DNA of 22,854 nucleotides from a virus: IMG/VR virus record IMGVR_UViG_3300022073_000028, positions 1 to 22,854 of that record; one strand, 5' to 3'. Shown piece by piece: positions 12,397 to 20,563 of this stretch (position 1 is its first letter; each line of letters starts with the position of its first letter). The notes under the pieces were generated by a model. It saw only the letters and a program-made list of their open reading frames with translations, ran no database searches and was not told where the DNA came from. The position numbers and the translations under genes were made by a program.

Positions 12397-12951
12397 ATGG
12401 CCGATCAGAATGTTGAGGAACAGAATGTCAACAATGATGCTGTTGAGCCCGGAAAGGGTGGAGACATTGTTGATACAGTAAAAGACGATGGCGGGCAGGA
12501 TGTAGCCGACAATCAGTTGAAGAATGAAGACGAGGGTAAATCGTCTGGGACTGATTGGAAGGCTGAGGCCCGTAAATGGGAGTCTCGTGCTAAAAGTAAT
12601 TTCGCCGAGTTGGAGAAGCTTCGTACATCGAGTGACGATTCTGGATCTACTATTGATGAGCTTCGCCGCAAGAATGAGGAACTCGAAGACAGGATCAACG
12701 GGTTTGTTCTTGAGGGTGTGAAGCGCGAGGTGGCTGCCGAGTGTGGCCTTTCGGGTGATGCTGTCGCTTTTTTGAGTGGTGGTGATCGTGAAGCACTGGT
12801 GGAGTCTGCTAAGGCTTTGAAGGGTTTGATCGACCATAGTAGTGGTGGCGCGGGTGTGCGCCGTCTTGCGGGGAGTGCCCCCGTGGATGATGTTAAACGA
12901 CGTGAGGGTGTCGCGTTTGTGGATGCTCTTGTCAATAATTCTAGGAGATGA
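12397..12951 (+). CDS. Capsid scaffolding protein
   Basis: 184 aa, ATG 12397 with CGCAAGGAG upstream. Composition is that of a scaffold: an acidic, disordered N terminus, then a long charged coiled coil (WKAEARKWESRAKSNFAELE through RRKNEELEDRI), a helical middle, and a basic end with RREGVAFVDALVNNSRR. It sits directly before the major capsid gene, the usual place. It would guide shell assembly and then leave or be degraded. No protease gene is recognisable in the head operon. Confidence 0.85.
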   Translation: MADQNVEEQNVNNDAVEPGKGGDIVDTVKDDGGQDVADNQLKNEDEGKSSGTDWKAEARKWESRAKSNFAELEKLRTSSDDSGSTIDELRRKNEELEDRINGFVLEGVKREVAAECGLSGDAVAFLSGGDREALVESAKALKGLIDHSSGGAGVRRLAGSAPVDDVKRREGVAFVDALVNNSRR

Positions 12952-12957
12952 TTTCTG

Positions 12958-13905
12958 ATGGCTGACGATTTTCTTTCTGCAGGGAAGCTTGAGCTTCCTG
13001 GTTCTATGATTGGTGCGGTTCGTGACCGTGCTATCGATTCTGGTGTTTTGGCGAAACTGTCGCCGGAGCAGCCGACTATTTTCGGCCCTGTGAAGGGTGC
13101 CGTGTTTAGCGGTGTTCCTCGCGCGAAGATTGTTGGTGAGGGCGAGGTTAAGCCGTCTGCTTCTGTTGATGTTTCGGCGTTTACTGCGCAGCCTATCAAG
13201 GTTGTGACTCAGCAGCGTGTCTCGGACGAGTTTATGTGGGCTGACGCTGATTACCGTCTGGGTGTGCTTCAGGATCTGATTTCTCCCGCTCTTGGCGCCT
13301 CGATTGGTCGCGCCGTGGATCTGATTGCTTTCCATGGTATTGATCCTGCCACTGGTAAGCCTGCTGCGGCTGTCCAGTCTTCGCTGGATAAGACGAAGCA
13401 TATTGTTGATGCCACGGATTCTGCTACGACCGATCTTGTTAAGGCTGTCGGCCTTATCGCTGGGGCCGGTTTGCAGGTTCCTAACGGTGTTGCTTTGGAT
13501 CCGGCGTTCTCGTTTGCTCTGTCGACTGAGGTGTATCCGAAGGGGTCGCCGCTTGCCGGTCAGCCGATGTATCCTGCCGCCGGTTTCGCCGGTTTGGATA
13601 ATTGGCGCGGCCTGAATGTTGGTGCTTCTTCGACTGTTTCGGGTGCCCCGGAGATGTCGCCTGCCTCGGGTGTTAAGGCTATTGTTGGTGATTTCTCTCG
13701 TGTTCATTGGGGTTTCCAGCGTAACTTCCCGATCGAGCTGATCGAGTATGGTGATCCGGATCAGACTGGGCGCGATTTGAAGGGCCATAATGAGGTTATG
13801 GTTCGCGCCGAGGCTGTGCTGTATGTGGCTATCGAGTCGCTTGATTCGTTTGCTGTTGTGAAGGAGAAGGCTGCCCCGAAGCCTAATCCGCCGGCTGGTA
13901 ACTGA
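12958..13905 (+). CDS. Major capsid protein, HK97-type fold
   Basis: 315 aa, start six bases after the scaffold stop with GGAG upstream. The N-terminal arm region, the E-loop area (GAVFSGVPRAKIVGEGEVKP) and the segment TQQRVSDEFMWAD are typical of actinophage HK97-fold capsid proteins, as is the later DFSRVHWGFQRNFPIELIEYGDPD. The C terminus is a short Pro-rich tail, APKPNPPAGN, almost the same as the end of the major tail protein (PNPPSGN). Length is normal for the family. Confidence 0.93.
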   Translation: MADDFLSAGKLELPGSMIGAVRDRAIDSGVLAKLSPEQPTIFGPVKGAVFSGVPRAKIVGEGEVKPSASVDVSAFTAQPIKVVTQQRVSDEFMWADADYRLGVLQDLISPALGASIGRAVDLIAFHGIDPATGKPAAAVQSSLDKTKHIVDATDSATTDLVKAVGLIAGAGLQVPNGVALDPAFSFALSTEVYPKGSPLAGQPMYPAAGFAGLDNWRGLNVGASSTVSGAPEMSPASGVKAIVGDFSRVHWGFQRNFPIELIEYGDPDQTGRDLKGHNEVMVRAEAVLYVAIESLDSFAVVKEKAAPKPNPPAGN

Positions 13906-13952
13906 TTCATTTGTTGCGGTAATGTTTATGCTGTGTGCAGGGGGTGGTGTTG

Positions 13953-14414
13953 ATGGGTATCATTTTGAGGCCTGAGGATATTGAGCCTTTCGCCGATATT
14001 CCTAGGGAGAAGCTTGAGGCGATGATTGCTGATGTGGAGGCTGTGGCTGTCAGTGTCGCCCCCTGTATCGCTAAACCGGATTTCAAATATAGGGATGCCG
14101 CTAAGGCTATTCTGCGCAGGGCTTTGTTGCGCTGGAATGATACGGGTGTTTCTGGCCAGGTGCAGTATGAGTCTGCGGGCCCGTTTGCTCAGACTACACG
14201 GTCGAATACTCCCACGAATTTGTTGTGGCCTTCTGAGATTGCTGCGTTGAAGAAGTTGTGTGAGGGTGATGGTGGGGCTGGTAAAGCGTTCACTATCACA
14301 CCGACCATTAATAGTAGATATGCACATTCTGAGGTGTGTTCTACTGTGTGGGGTGAGGGTTGCTCGTGCGGTTCTGATATTAACGGCTACGCTGGCCCTT
14401 TGTGGGAGATATGA
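13953..14414 (+). CDS. Head-tail connector (adaptor-like)
   Basis: 153 aa from ATG 13953, chosen because AGGGGG lies 8 bases upstream; the frame opens six codons earlier at a GTG. The N-terminal half is helical (REKLEAMIADVEAVAVSVAP, AAKAILRRALLRWND), like gp6/gp15-type adaptors that sit under the portal. The C-terminal part holds several cysteines (SEVCSTVWGEGCSCGSD). It follows the capsid gene and leads a run of four small connector genes. Function is from position and general fold pattern. Confidence 0.75.
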   Translation: MGIILRPEDIEPFADIPREKLEAMIADVEAVAVSVAPCIAKPDFKYRDAAKAILRRALLRWNDTGVSGQVQYESAGPFAQTTRSNTPTNLLWPSEIAALKKLCEGDGGAGKAFTITPTINSRYAHSEVCSTVWGEGCSCGSDINGYAGPLWEI

Positions 14415-14415
14415 T

Positions 14416-14763
14416 ATGACTGGTTTTCCTTATGGTGAAACGGTTGTGATGCTTCAGCCGACTGTTCGTGTCGATGATCTGGGCGACAAGGTGGAAGACT
14501 GGTCTAAGCCTGTCGAGACTGTGTATCATAATGTGGCCATCTATTCTTCGTTGTCGCAGGAGGATGAGGCTGCCGGCCGTGACTCGGATTATGAGCATTG
14601 GTCGATGCTGTTCAAGCAGCCTGTCAAGGGTGCCGGTTATCGGTGTCGTTGGCGTATTCGGGGTGTTGTGTGGGAGGCTGACGGGTCTCCTATAGTGTGG
14701 CATCATCCGATGTCTGGCTGGGATGCGGGTACACAGATTAATGTGAAGCGCAAGAAGGGCTGA
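14416..14763 (+). CDS. Head-tail connector / head completion protein
   Basis: 115 aa from ATG 14416, one base after the previous stop. It looks beta-rich (TVVMLQPTVRVDDLGDKVEDW, YRCRWRIRGVVWEADGSPIVW), like stopper proteins of siphoviruses (SPP1 gp16 type) that close the connector. The frame is open upstream over the previous gene, but that part is shadow sequence. Confidence 0.72.
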   Translation: MTGFPYGETVVMLQPTVRVDDLGDKVEDWSKPVETVYHNVAIYSSLSQEDEAAGRDSDYEHWSMLFKQPVKGAGYRCRWRIRGVVWEADGSPIVWHHPMSGWDAGTQINVKRKKG

Positions 14764-14769
14764 TAGGTT

Positions 14770-15060
14770 GTGGATCAGGATGTGAATGTGAAGCTGAACT
14801 TGCCGGGTATTCGTGAGGTGTTGAAGTCACCTGGGGTGCAGGCAATGTTGGCTGAGCGTGGCGAGCGTGTCAAGCGTGCAGCCTCGGCGAATGTGGGCGG
14901 TAACGCTTTCGATAAGGCCCAATACCGTAATGGTTTGTCGTCGGAGGTGCAGGTTCACCGTGTTGAGGCTGTGGCGAGGATTGGCACCACATATAAGGGT
15001 GGTAAAAGGATTGAGGCGAAGCATGGCACGCTGGCCCGGTCGATTGGGGCTGCGTCGTGA
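14770..15060 (+). CDS. HK97 gp10-like minor head-tail protein
   Basis: 96 aa from GTG 14770. The pattern LNLPGIREVLKSPGVQAMLA, then ERVKRAASANVGG and VARIGTTYKGGKRIEAKHGTLARSIG is typical of the short HK97 gp10-like proteins of actinophages, which help join head and tail. Its stop overlaps the next start as GTGA. Confidence 0.75.
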   Translation: MDQDVNVKLNLPGIREVLKSPGVQAMLAERGERVKRAASANVGGNAFDKAQYRNGLSSEVQVHRVEAVARIGTTYKGGKRIEAKHGTLARSIGAAS

Positions 15061-15428
15061 TCGTTTACGGTGATCCTCGCGTGTGGGCTAAACGCGTGCT
15101 CAAGGATGATGGCTGGCTGTCCGATATACCGTGTACAGGGACGGTACCCGACGATTTCAGCGGTGACCTGATCTGGTTGGCGTTGGATGGTGGCCCACAG
15201 TTGCATGTGCGTGAGCGTGTTTTTTTGCGCGTGAATGTGTTTTCTGATACGCCTGATCGGGCTATGTCTTTGGCGCGTCGTGTTGAGGCTGTGCTGGCTG
15301 ACGGTGTGGACGGGGATCCGGTGGTGTACTGTAAACGGTCTACTGGCCCTGATTTGCTGGTTGATGGTGCACGTTTTGATGTGTATTCGCTTTTTGAGCT
15401 GATATGTAGGCCTGTCGAATCCGAGTAA
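15057..15428 (+). CDS. Tail terminator protein
   Basis: 123 aa, GTG start overlapping the previous stop by four bases. The length, alpha/beta character (FLRVNVFSDTPDRAMSLARRVEAVL, then FDVYSLFELICRPVE) and position immediately before the major tail protein match tail terminators of the lambda gpU/HK97 type, which cap the tail tube. Assigned on position and pattern. Confidence 0.75.
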   Translation: MIVYGDPRVWAKRVLKDDGWLSDIPCTGTVPDDFSGDLIWLALDGGPQLHVRERVFLRVNVFSDTPDRAMSLARRVEAVLADGVDGDPVVYCKRSTGPDLLVDGARFDVYSLFELICRPVESE

Positions 15429-15438
15429 GCATATTGTT

Positions 15439-15480
15439 GATTTTTAGTTTGATTGTTTTTTAGTTTTATTGTTTTTTGGG
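15439..15480 (+). promoter_or_regulatory. T-rich leader of the major tail gene
   Basis: The gap between tail terminator and major tail gene is almost pure T with a repeated TTTTTAGTTT / TTTTTTAGTTTTATTG pattern and ends in GGGGG before the start. It is unlike any other gap in the operon. It may be an unstructured, strongly translated leader for an abundant protein; no -35/-10 pair is clear. Confidence 0.45.
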
Positions 15481-15487
15481 GGTTATG

Positions 15488-16111
15488 ATGGTTGCAACAC
15501 GTAAAGCGTCTAATGTTCGCTCTGCTGTTACTGGCGACGTTTATATTGGTGACGCGCACGCGGGTGATACTATTAAGGGTGTGGAGGCGGTTCCTTCCGG
15601 GCTTACAGCTTTAGGGTATCTGTCTGATGATGGGTTTAAGATTAAGCCTGAGCGTAAAACGGATGATTTGAAGGCTTGGCAGAATGCGGATGTTGTTCGC
15701 ACTGTTGCCACCGAGTCGTCTATCGAGATTTCTTTCCAGCTGATCGAATCCAAGAAAGAGGTTATCGAGCTGTTTTGGCAGTCGAAGGTTACTGCCGGAT
15801 CCGATTCGGGTTCGTTCGATATTTCTCCTGGTGCCACCACTGGCGTGCACGCCCTGTTGATGGATATTGTTGATGGGGATCAGGTTATTCGCTACTATTT
15901 CCCTGAGGTTGAGCTTATCGATCGTGACGAGATTAAGGGTAAGAACGGCGAAGTGTACGGGTATGGTGTGACGTTGAAGGCTTACCCTGCTCAGATTAAT
16001 AAGACTGGTAATGCGGTGTCTGGTCGGGGGTGGATGACGGCTTTAAAAGCTGATACTCCCCCGAATCCTCCGAAGCCTCAGCCGGATCCGAATCCTCCGT
16101 CCGGTAACTGA
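15488..16111 (+). CDS. Major tail protein
   Basis: 207 aa. ATG 15488 is preferred over the ATG three bases earlier because of spacing from GGGGG. The sequence (SAVTGDVYIGDAHAGDTIKG, GYLSDDGFKIKPERKTDDLKAW, TESSIEISFQLIESKKEV) fits siphovirus tube proteins of actinophages. After the globular domain a Pro-rich tail PPNPPKPQPDPNPPSGN projects. The gene is followed by the tail assembly chaperones, the standard order. Confidence 0.9.
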   Translation: MVATRKASNVRSAVTGDVYIGDAHAGDTIKGVEAVPSGLTALGYLSDDGFKIKPERKTDDLKAWQNADVVRTVATESSIEISFQLIESKKEVIELFWQSKVTAGSDSGSFDISPGATTGVHALLMDIVDGDQVIRYYFPEVELIDRDEIKGKNGEVYGYGVTLKAYPAQINKTGNAVSGRGWMTALKADTPPNPPKPQPDPNPPSGN

Positions 16112-16138
16112 TACACGATTTTAGGGGATTGTTGATAG

Positions 16139-16435
16139 ATGAGTGATACTGGTTTCACGTTAAAGATTGGTGACCGTAGTTGGGTGTTGGCGGATGCGGA
16201 AGAGACGGCGCAGGCTGTTCCTGCCCGCGTTTTTCGCCGTGCCGCCAGGATTGCCCAGTCGGGGGAGTCGGCGGATTTCGCTCAGGTTGAGGTGATGTTT
16301 TCTATGTTGGAGGCTGCCGCCCCAGCTGACGCGGTGGAGGCCCTGGAGGGGCTTCCTATGGTTCGTGTGGCGGAGGTTTTCCGTGAGTGGATGGAATACA
16401 AGCCTGACGGTAAGGGTGCCTCGCTGGGGGAATAG
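16139..16435 (+). CDS. Tail assembly chaperone (short form, gpG-like)
   Basis: 98 aa, ending at TAG 16433-16435. It lies between major tail and tape measure genes, is helical and acidic at its end, and its last codons carry a GGGGGAA slip site. A fraction of ribosomes should shift -1 there and continue into the next frame, giving a longer fusion as in lambda G/GT. Both forms are expected to help fold the tape measure protein. Start ATG 16139. Confidence 0.85.
   Translation: MSDTGFTLKIGDRSWVLADAEETAQAVPARVFRRAARIAQSGESADFAQVEVMFSMLEAAAPADAVEALEGLPMVRVAEVFREWMEYKPDGKGASLGE
16426..16432 (+). promoter_or_regulatory. -1 frameshift slippery site GGGGGAA
   Basis: In the zero frame the codons are CTG GGG GAA TAG. 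A -1 slip re-pairs GGG on GGG perfectly, after which the frame reads GGA ATA GTT TGG. The -1 frame has a stop at 16411-16413, and the zero-frame stop is at 16433-16435, so the shift must happen inside this short interval; the G run is the only slippery stretch in it. Confidence 0.8.
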
Positions 16436-16821
16436 TTTGGCTCCACGGCCTGATTGATGATTATCGTGGGGCCATCGAATACGATTTCCGCACCAAGTTT
16501 GGTGTTTCTGTTTATAGTGTTGGTGGCCCGCAGATGTGTTGGGGTGAGGCTGTTCGGCTGGCTGGCGTGTTGTGTACCGATACGTCTTGTCAGTTGGCGG
16601 CCCACCTGAATGGTTGGCAGCGCCCGTTTGAGTGGTGCGAGTGGGCTGTGTTGGATATGCTGGATCATTACAGGTCTGCTAATAGTGAGGGGCAGCCGGA
16701 GCCTGTGGCGAGGCCTACGGATGAGCGTAGGGCCCGGTTTACGTCTGGGCAGGTGGACGATATTTTGGCGCGTGTTCGTGCCGGTGGCGGGGTGTCTCGC
16801 GAGATTGATATTATGGGGTGA
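16429..16821 (+). CDS. Tail assembly chaperone, -1 frameshift extension (gpT-like)
   Basis: The extension is read only after a -1 slip from the preceding gene. It continues GIVWLHGLIDDYRGAIEYDF and through MCWGEAVRLAGVLC to its stop just before the tape measure start. The segment from 16429 to the first ATG at 16534 is clearly coding in this frame although it lacks any start, which is the sign of a programmed fusion. The whole product covers 16139-16821. An internal start at 16534 has been possible for automated callers but is unlikely to be the real start. Confidence 0.82.
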   Translation, partial: GIVWLHGLIDDYRGAIEYDFRTKFGVSVYSVGGPQMCWGEAVRLAGVLCTDTSCQLAAHLNGWQRPFEWCEWAVLDMLDHYRSANSEGQPEPVARPTDERRARFTSGQVDDILARVRAGGGVSREIDIMG

Positions 16822-16828
16822 ATAGTGT

Positions 16829-19594
16829 ATGTCTGGTGAGATTGCTTCCGCATATGTGTCGTTGTATACGAAGATGCCTGGTTTGAAGGCTGATGTTGGT
16901 AAACAGCTTTCCGGGGTGATGCCTGCTGAGGGTCAGCGTTCGGGTAGTCTTTTTGCTAAAGGCATGAAGTTGGCTTTGGGTGGCGCCGCAATGATGGGCG
17001 CTATTAGTGTTGCTAAGAAGGGTCTCAAGTCGATTTATGATGTGACTATTGGTGGCGGTATTGCTCGCGCTATGGCTATTGATGAGGCTCAGGCTAAGTT
17101 GACTGGTTTGGGTCATACGTCTTCTGACACGTCTTCGATTATGAATTCGGCTATTGAGGCTGTGACTGGTACGTCGTATGCGTTGGGGGATGCGGCTTCT
17201 ACTGCGGCGGCGTTGTCTGCTTCTGGTGTGAAGTCTGGCGGGCAGATGACGGATGTGTTGAAGACTGTCGCCGATGTGTCTTATATTTCGGGTAAGTCGT
17301 TTCAGGATACGGGCGCTATTTTTACGTCGGTTATGGCTCGCGGTAAGTTGCAGGGCGATGACATGTTGCAGCTTACTATGGCGGGTGTTCCTGTTCTGTC
17401 TTTACTTGCCAGGCAGACGGGTAAAACGTCTGCTGAGGTGTCGCAGATGGTGTCGAAGGGGCAGATTGATTTTGCCACGTTTGCGGCTGCGATGAAGCTT
17501 GGCATGGGTGGTGCTGCGCAGGCGTCTGGTAAGACGTTTGAGGGCGCTATGAAGAATGTTAAGGGCGCCCTGGGCTATCTGGGTGCTACGGCTATGGCGC
17601 CGTTTCTTAACGGCCTGCGGCAGATTTTTGTTGCGTTGAATCCGGTTATCAAGTCGGTGACGGATTCTGTGAAGCCCCTGTTTGCGTCGGTGGATCAGGG
17701 GATTCAGCGGGTGATGCCGTCTATTTTGGCGTGGATTAATCGCATGCCGGCTATGATCACTCGAATGAATGCACAGATGCGCGCCAAGGTAGAGCAGTTG
17801 AAGGGCATTTTTGCGAGAATGCATTTGCCTGTCCCGAAGGTGAATTTGGCTGCCATGTTTGCTGGCGGCACGGCGGTGTTTGGTGTTGTGGCTGCCGGTG
17901 TGGGGAAGCTTGTTGCGGGGTTTGCCCCGTTGGCGGTGTCGTTGAAGAATCTGTTGCCGTCATTTGGCGCTTTGAGGGGTGCCGCCGGGGGGCTTGGCGG
18001 CGTGTTTCGCGCCCTGGGTGGCCCTGTCGGGATTGTGATCGGGCTGTTTGCGGCAATGTTTGCCACTAACGCCCAGTTCCGTGCCGCTGTTATGCAGCTT
18101 GTGGCTGTGGTTGGTCAGGCTTTGGGGCAGATTATGGCGGCTGTGCAGCCACTGTTTGGTCTAATTGCTGGTTTGGTGGCACGGTTGGCGCCAGTGTTTG
18201 GGCAGATTATCGGCATGGTTGCCGGTTTGGCTGCCCAGATTGTGCCTTTGATTAGTATGTTGGTTGCCCGGCTGGTTCCTGTGATCACGCAGATTATTGG
18301 TGCGGTGACGCAGGTTGCTGCCATGTTGTTGCCGGCGTTGATGCCGGTGTTGCAGGCTGTTGTTGCTGTGATACGGCAGGTTGTTGGCGTGATCATGCAG
18401 TTGGTGCCTGTTTTGATGCCTGTGATTCAACAGATTTTGGGTGCGGTCATGTCTGTGTTGCCGCCTATCATCGGCCTGATCCGGTCGCTGATACCAGTCA
18501 TCATGTCTGTTATGCGTGTGGTGATGCAGGTTGTTTCGGTTGTGTTGCAGGTGGTGGCCCGCATTATTCCGGTTGTGATGCCGATTGTGACAGCTGTGAT
18601 CGGGTTTGTTGCACGTATTCTTGGCGCTATTGTGTCTGCTGCAGCCCGCATTATTGGGACTGTCACCCGTGTCATCTCATGGGTTGTGGGCCATTTGGTG
18701 TCGGGTGTGGCACGTATGGGTTCGGTTATTCAGGCTGGCTGGAATCATATTAGGGCGTTTACGTCAGCGTTTATTAACGGTTTCAAGTCGGTGATTTCTG
18801 GCGGAGTGAACGCGGTTGTGGGGTTTTTTGCCCGGCTTGGTTCTTCGGTTGCTTCTCATGTGAGGTCTGGTTTTAACGCGGCCCGTGGTGCCGTTTCTTC
18901 TGCGATGGGTGCGATTCGGAGTGTTGTGTCTTCGGTGGCGTCTGCTGTTGGCGGGTTTTTCAGTTCGATGGCTTCTCGGGTTCGTGGTGCTGCCTCGTCC
19001 GGGTTTAACGCTGCGAGGAGTGTGGCTTCTTCTGCTATGCATGCTATGGGGTCCGCTGTGTCTAGTGGTGTGCATGGTGTGTTGGGTTTTTTCCGGAATT
19101 TGCCTGGCAATATTCGGCGTGCGCTTGGTAATATGGGGTCCCTGTTGGTGTCTGCTGGCCGTGATGTGGTGTCTGGCTTGGGTAATGGTATCCGGAATGC
19201 TATGAGTGGCTTGTTGGATACGGTGCGTAATATGGGTTCTCAGGTTGCTAATGCGGCGAAGTCGGTGTTGGGTATTCATTCCCCGTCGAGGGTGTTTCGT
19301 GACCAGGTTGGCCGGCAGGTTGTTGCCGGTTTGGCTGAGGGTATTACTGGTAATGCGGGTTTGGCGTTGGATGCTATGTCTGATATGGCGGGACGGCTTC
19401 CGTATGCTGTGGATGCCCGGTTTGGTGTGCGATCGTCTGTGGGCTCGTTTACCCCGTATGGCAGGTATCAGCGTATGAGCGAGAAGAGTGTTGTGGTGAA
19501 TGTGAATGGACCCACGTATGGGGATCCTAACGAGTTTGCGAAGCGGATTGAGCGGCAGCAGCGTGACGCTTTGAACGCGTTGGCTTACGTGTGA
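16829..19594 (+). CDS. Tape measure protein
   Basis: 921 aa, the longest gene here, starting seven bases after the chaperone stop. The N terminus (SLYTKMPGLKADVGKQLSGV) and MGISV-type Gly/Ala-rich start are typical. A long hydrophobic helical part with many Val/Ile/Met/Ala repeats occupies the middle (roughly residues 330-640). Two tandem 44-residue repeats beginning SGFNAAR follow. Near the end comes the widespread motif KSVLGIHSPSRVFRDQVG with VVAGLAEGI. At about 1.5 angstrom per residue the length predicts a tail of roughly 140 nm, suitable for a long-tailed siphovirus. No lysozyme or peptidase insert was recognised. Confidence 0.95.
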   Translation: MSGEIASAYVSLYTKMPGLKADVGKQLSGVMPAEGQRSGSLFAKGMKLALGGAAMMGAISVAKKGLKSIYDVTIGGGIARAMAIDEAQAKLTGLGHTSSDTSSIMNSAIEAVTGTSYALGDAASTAAALSASGVKSGGQMTDVLKTVADVSYISGKSFQDTGAIFTSVMARGKLQGDDMLQLTMAGVPVLSLLARQTGKTSAEVSQMVSKGQIDFATFAAAMKLGMGGAAQASGKTFEGAMKNVKGALGYLGATAMAPFLNGLRQIFVALNPVIKSVTDSVKPLFASVDQGIQRVMPSILAWINRMPAMITRMNAQMRAKVEQLKGIFARMHLPVPKVNLAAMFAGGTAVFGVVAAGVGKLVAGFAPLAVSLKNLLPSFGALRGAAGGLGGVFRALGGPVGIVIGLFAAMFATNAQFRAAVMQLVAVVGQALGQIMAAVQPLFGLIAGLVARLAPVFGQIIGMVAGLAAQIVPLISMLVARLVPVITQIIGAVTQVAAMLLPALMPVLQAVVAVIRQVVGVIMQLVPVLMPVIQQILGAVMSVLPPIIGLIRSLIPVIMSVMRVVMQVVSVVLQVVARIIPVVMPIVTAVIGFVARILGAIVSAAARIIGTVTRVISWVVGHLVSGVARMGSVIQAGWNHIRAFTSAFINGFKSVISGGVNAVVGFFARLGSSVASHVRSGFNAARGAVSSAMGAIRSVVSSVASAVGGFFSSMASRVRGAASSGFNAARSVASSAMHAMGSAVSSGVHGVLGFFRNLPGNIRRALGNMGSLLVSAGRDVVSGLGNGIRNAMSGLLDTVRNMGSQVANAAKSVLGIHSPSRVFRDQVGRQVVAGLAEGITGNAGLALDAMSDMAGRLPYAVDARFGVRSSVGSFTPYGRYQRMSEKSVVVNVNGPTYGDPNEFAKRIERQQRDALNALAYV

Positions 19595-19609
19595 TAGGGG
19601 GTGTGGTTC

Positions 19610-20557
19610 ATGTTTCTTCCTGACCCGTCTGATCGTTCGGGTTTGACTGTTACCTGGTCTATGTTGCCGTTGATTGGTAATGATCCGGAGCGTGTGCTTC
19701 ATTTGACGGATTATACGGGGTCGTCTCCGATAATGTTGTTGAATGATTCGTTGCGCGGTTTGGGTGTTCCTGAGGTTGAGCATTTTTCTCAAACGCATGT
19801 TGGGGTGCATGGCTCGGAGTGGCGCGGGTTTAATGTGAAGCCTCGCGAGGTGACGCTGCCGGTGTTGGTGTCGGGTGTCGACGAGGATCCTGTGGGCGGG
19901 TTTCGTGACGGTTTCATGAAAGCCTATGACGAGTTGTGGTCTGCGTTTCCCCCGGGTGAGGTGGGGGAGTTGTCTGTGAAGACCCCTGCCGGTCGTGAGC
20001 GTGTGCTGCGGTGTCGGTTTGATTCGGTGGATGACACGTTTACGGTGGATCCGGTGAACAGGGGCTACGCCCGTTATCTGTTGCATTTGACGGCTTATGA
20101 CCCGTTTTGGTATGGGGATGAGCAAAAGTTTCGTTTTAGTAACGCGAAGTTGCAGGATTGGTTGGGTGGCGGCCCGGTCGGCAAGAATGGCACGGCGTTT
20201 CCTGTGGTGTTGACGCCTGGTGTTGGTTCTGGCTGGGATAACCTGTCTAACAGGGGTGACGTGCCTGCGTGGCCTGTGATTCGTGTCGAGGGCCCGTTGG
20301 AGTCGTGGTCTGTGCAGATTGATGGTTTGCGTGTGTCTTCGGACTATCCTGTCGAGGAATATGATTGGATTACTATTGATACGGATCCTCGGAAGCAGTC
20401 TGCTTTGTTGAACGGGTTTGAGGATGTGATGGATCGTTTGATCGAGTGGGAGTTTGCTCCTATTCCGCCTGGCGGTTCGAAGAGTGTGAATATTGAGATG
20501 GTTGGTTTGGGTGCCATTGTTGTGTCGGTGCAGTACAGGTTTTTGAGGGCTTGGTGA
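19610..20557 (+). CDS. Distal tail protein (Dit-like)
   Basis: 315 aa from ATG 19610; an upstream GTG at 19601 lies directly on the AGGGG ribosome site and is less likely. After an N-terminal part with GSEWRGFNVKPREVTLPVLV, which resembles the belt region of Dit-like proteins, comes a segment with RYLLHLTAYDPFWYGDEQKF and a galectin-like beta-rich end (WPVIRVEGPLESWSVQIDGL). Such proteins form the hub ring at the end of the tail tube. Location after the tape measure gene is standard. Confidence 0.85.
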   Translation: MFLPDPSDRSGLTVTWSMLPLIGNDPERVLHLTDYTGSSPIMLLNDSLRGLGVPEVEHFSQTHVGVHGSEWRGFNVKPREVTLPVLVSGVDEDPVGGFRDGFMKAYDELWSAFPPGEVGELSVKTPAGRERVLRCRFDSVDDTFTVDPVNRGYARYLLHLTAYDPFWYGDEQKFRFSNAKLQDWLGGGPVGKNGTAFPVVLTPGVGSGWDNLSNRGDVPAWPVIRVEGPLESWSVQIDGLRVSSDYPVEEYDWITIDTDPRKQSALLNGFEDVMDRLIEWEFAPIPPGGSKSVNIEMVGLGAIVVSVQYRFLRAW

Positions 20558-20563
20558 GCGGTT

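Noticed and set aside
12352-13788. 478-codon minus-strand open frame opposite scaffold and capsid
   Set aside because: Same shadow character, and the capsid and scaffold on the plus strand are certain.
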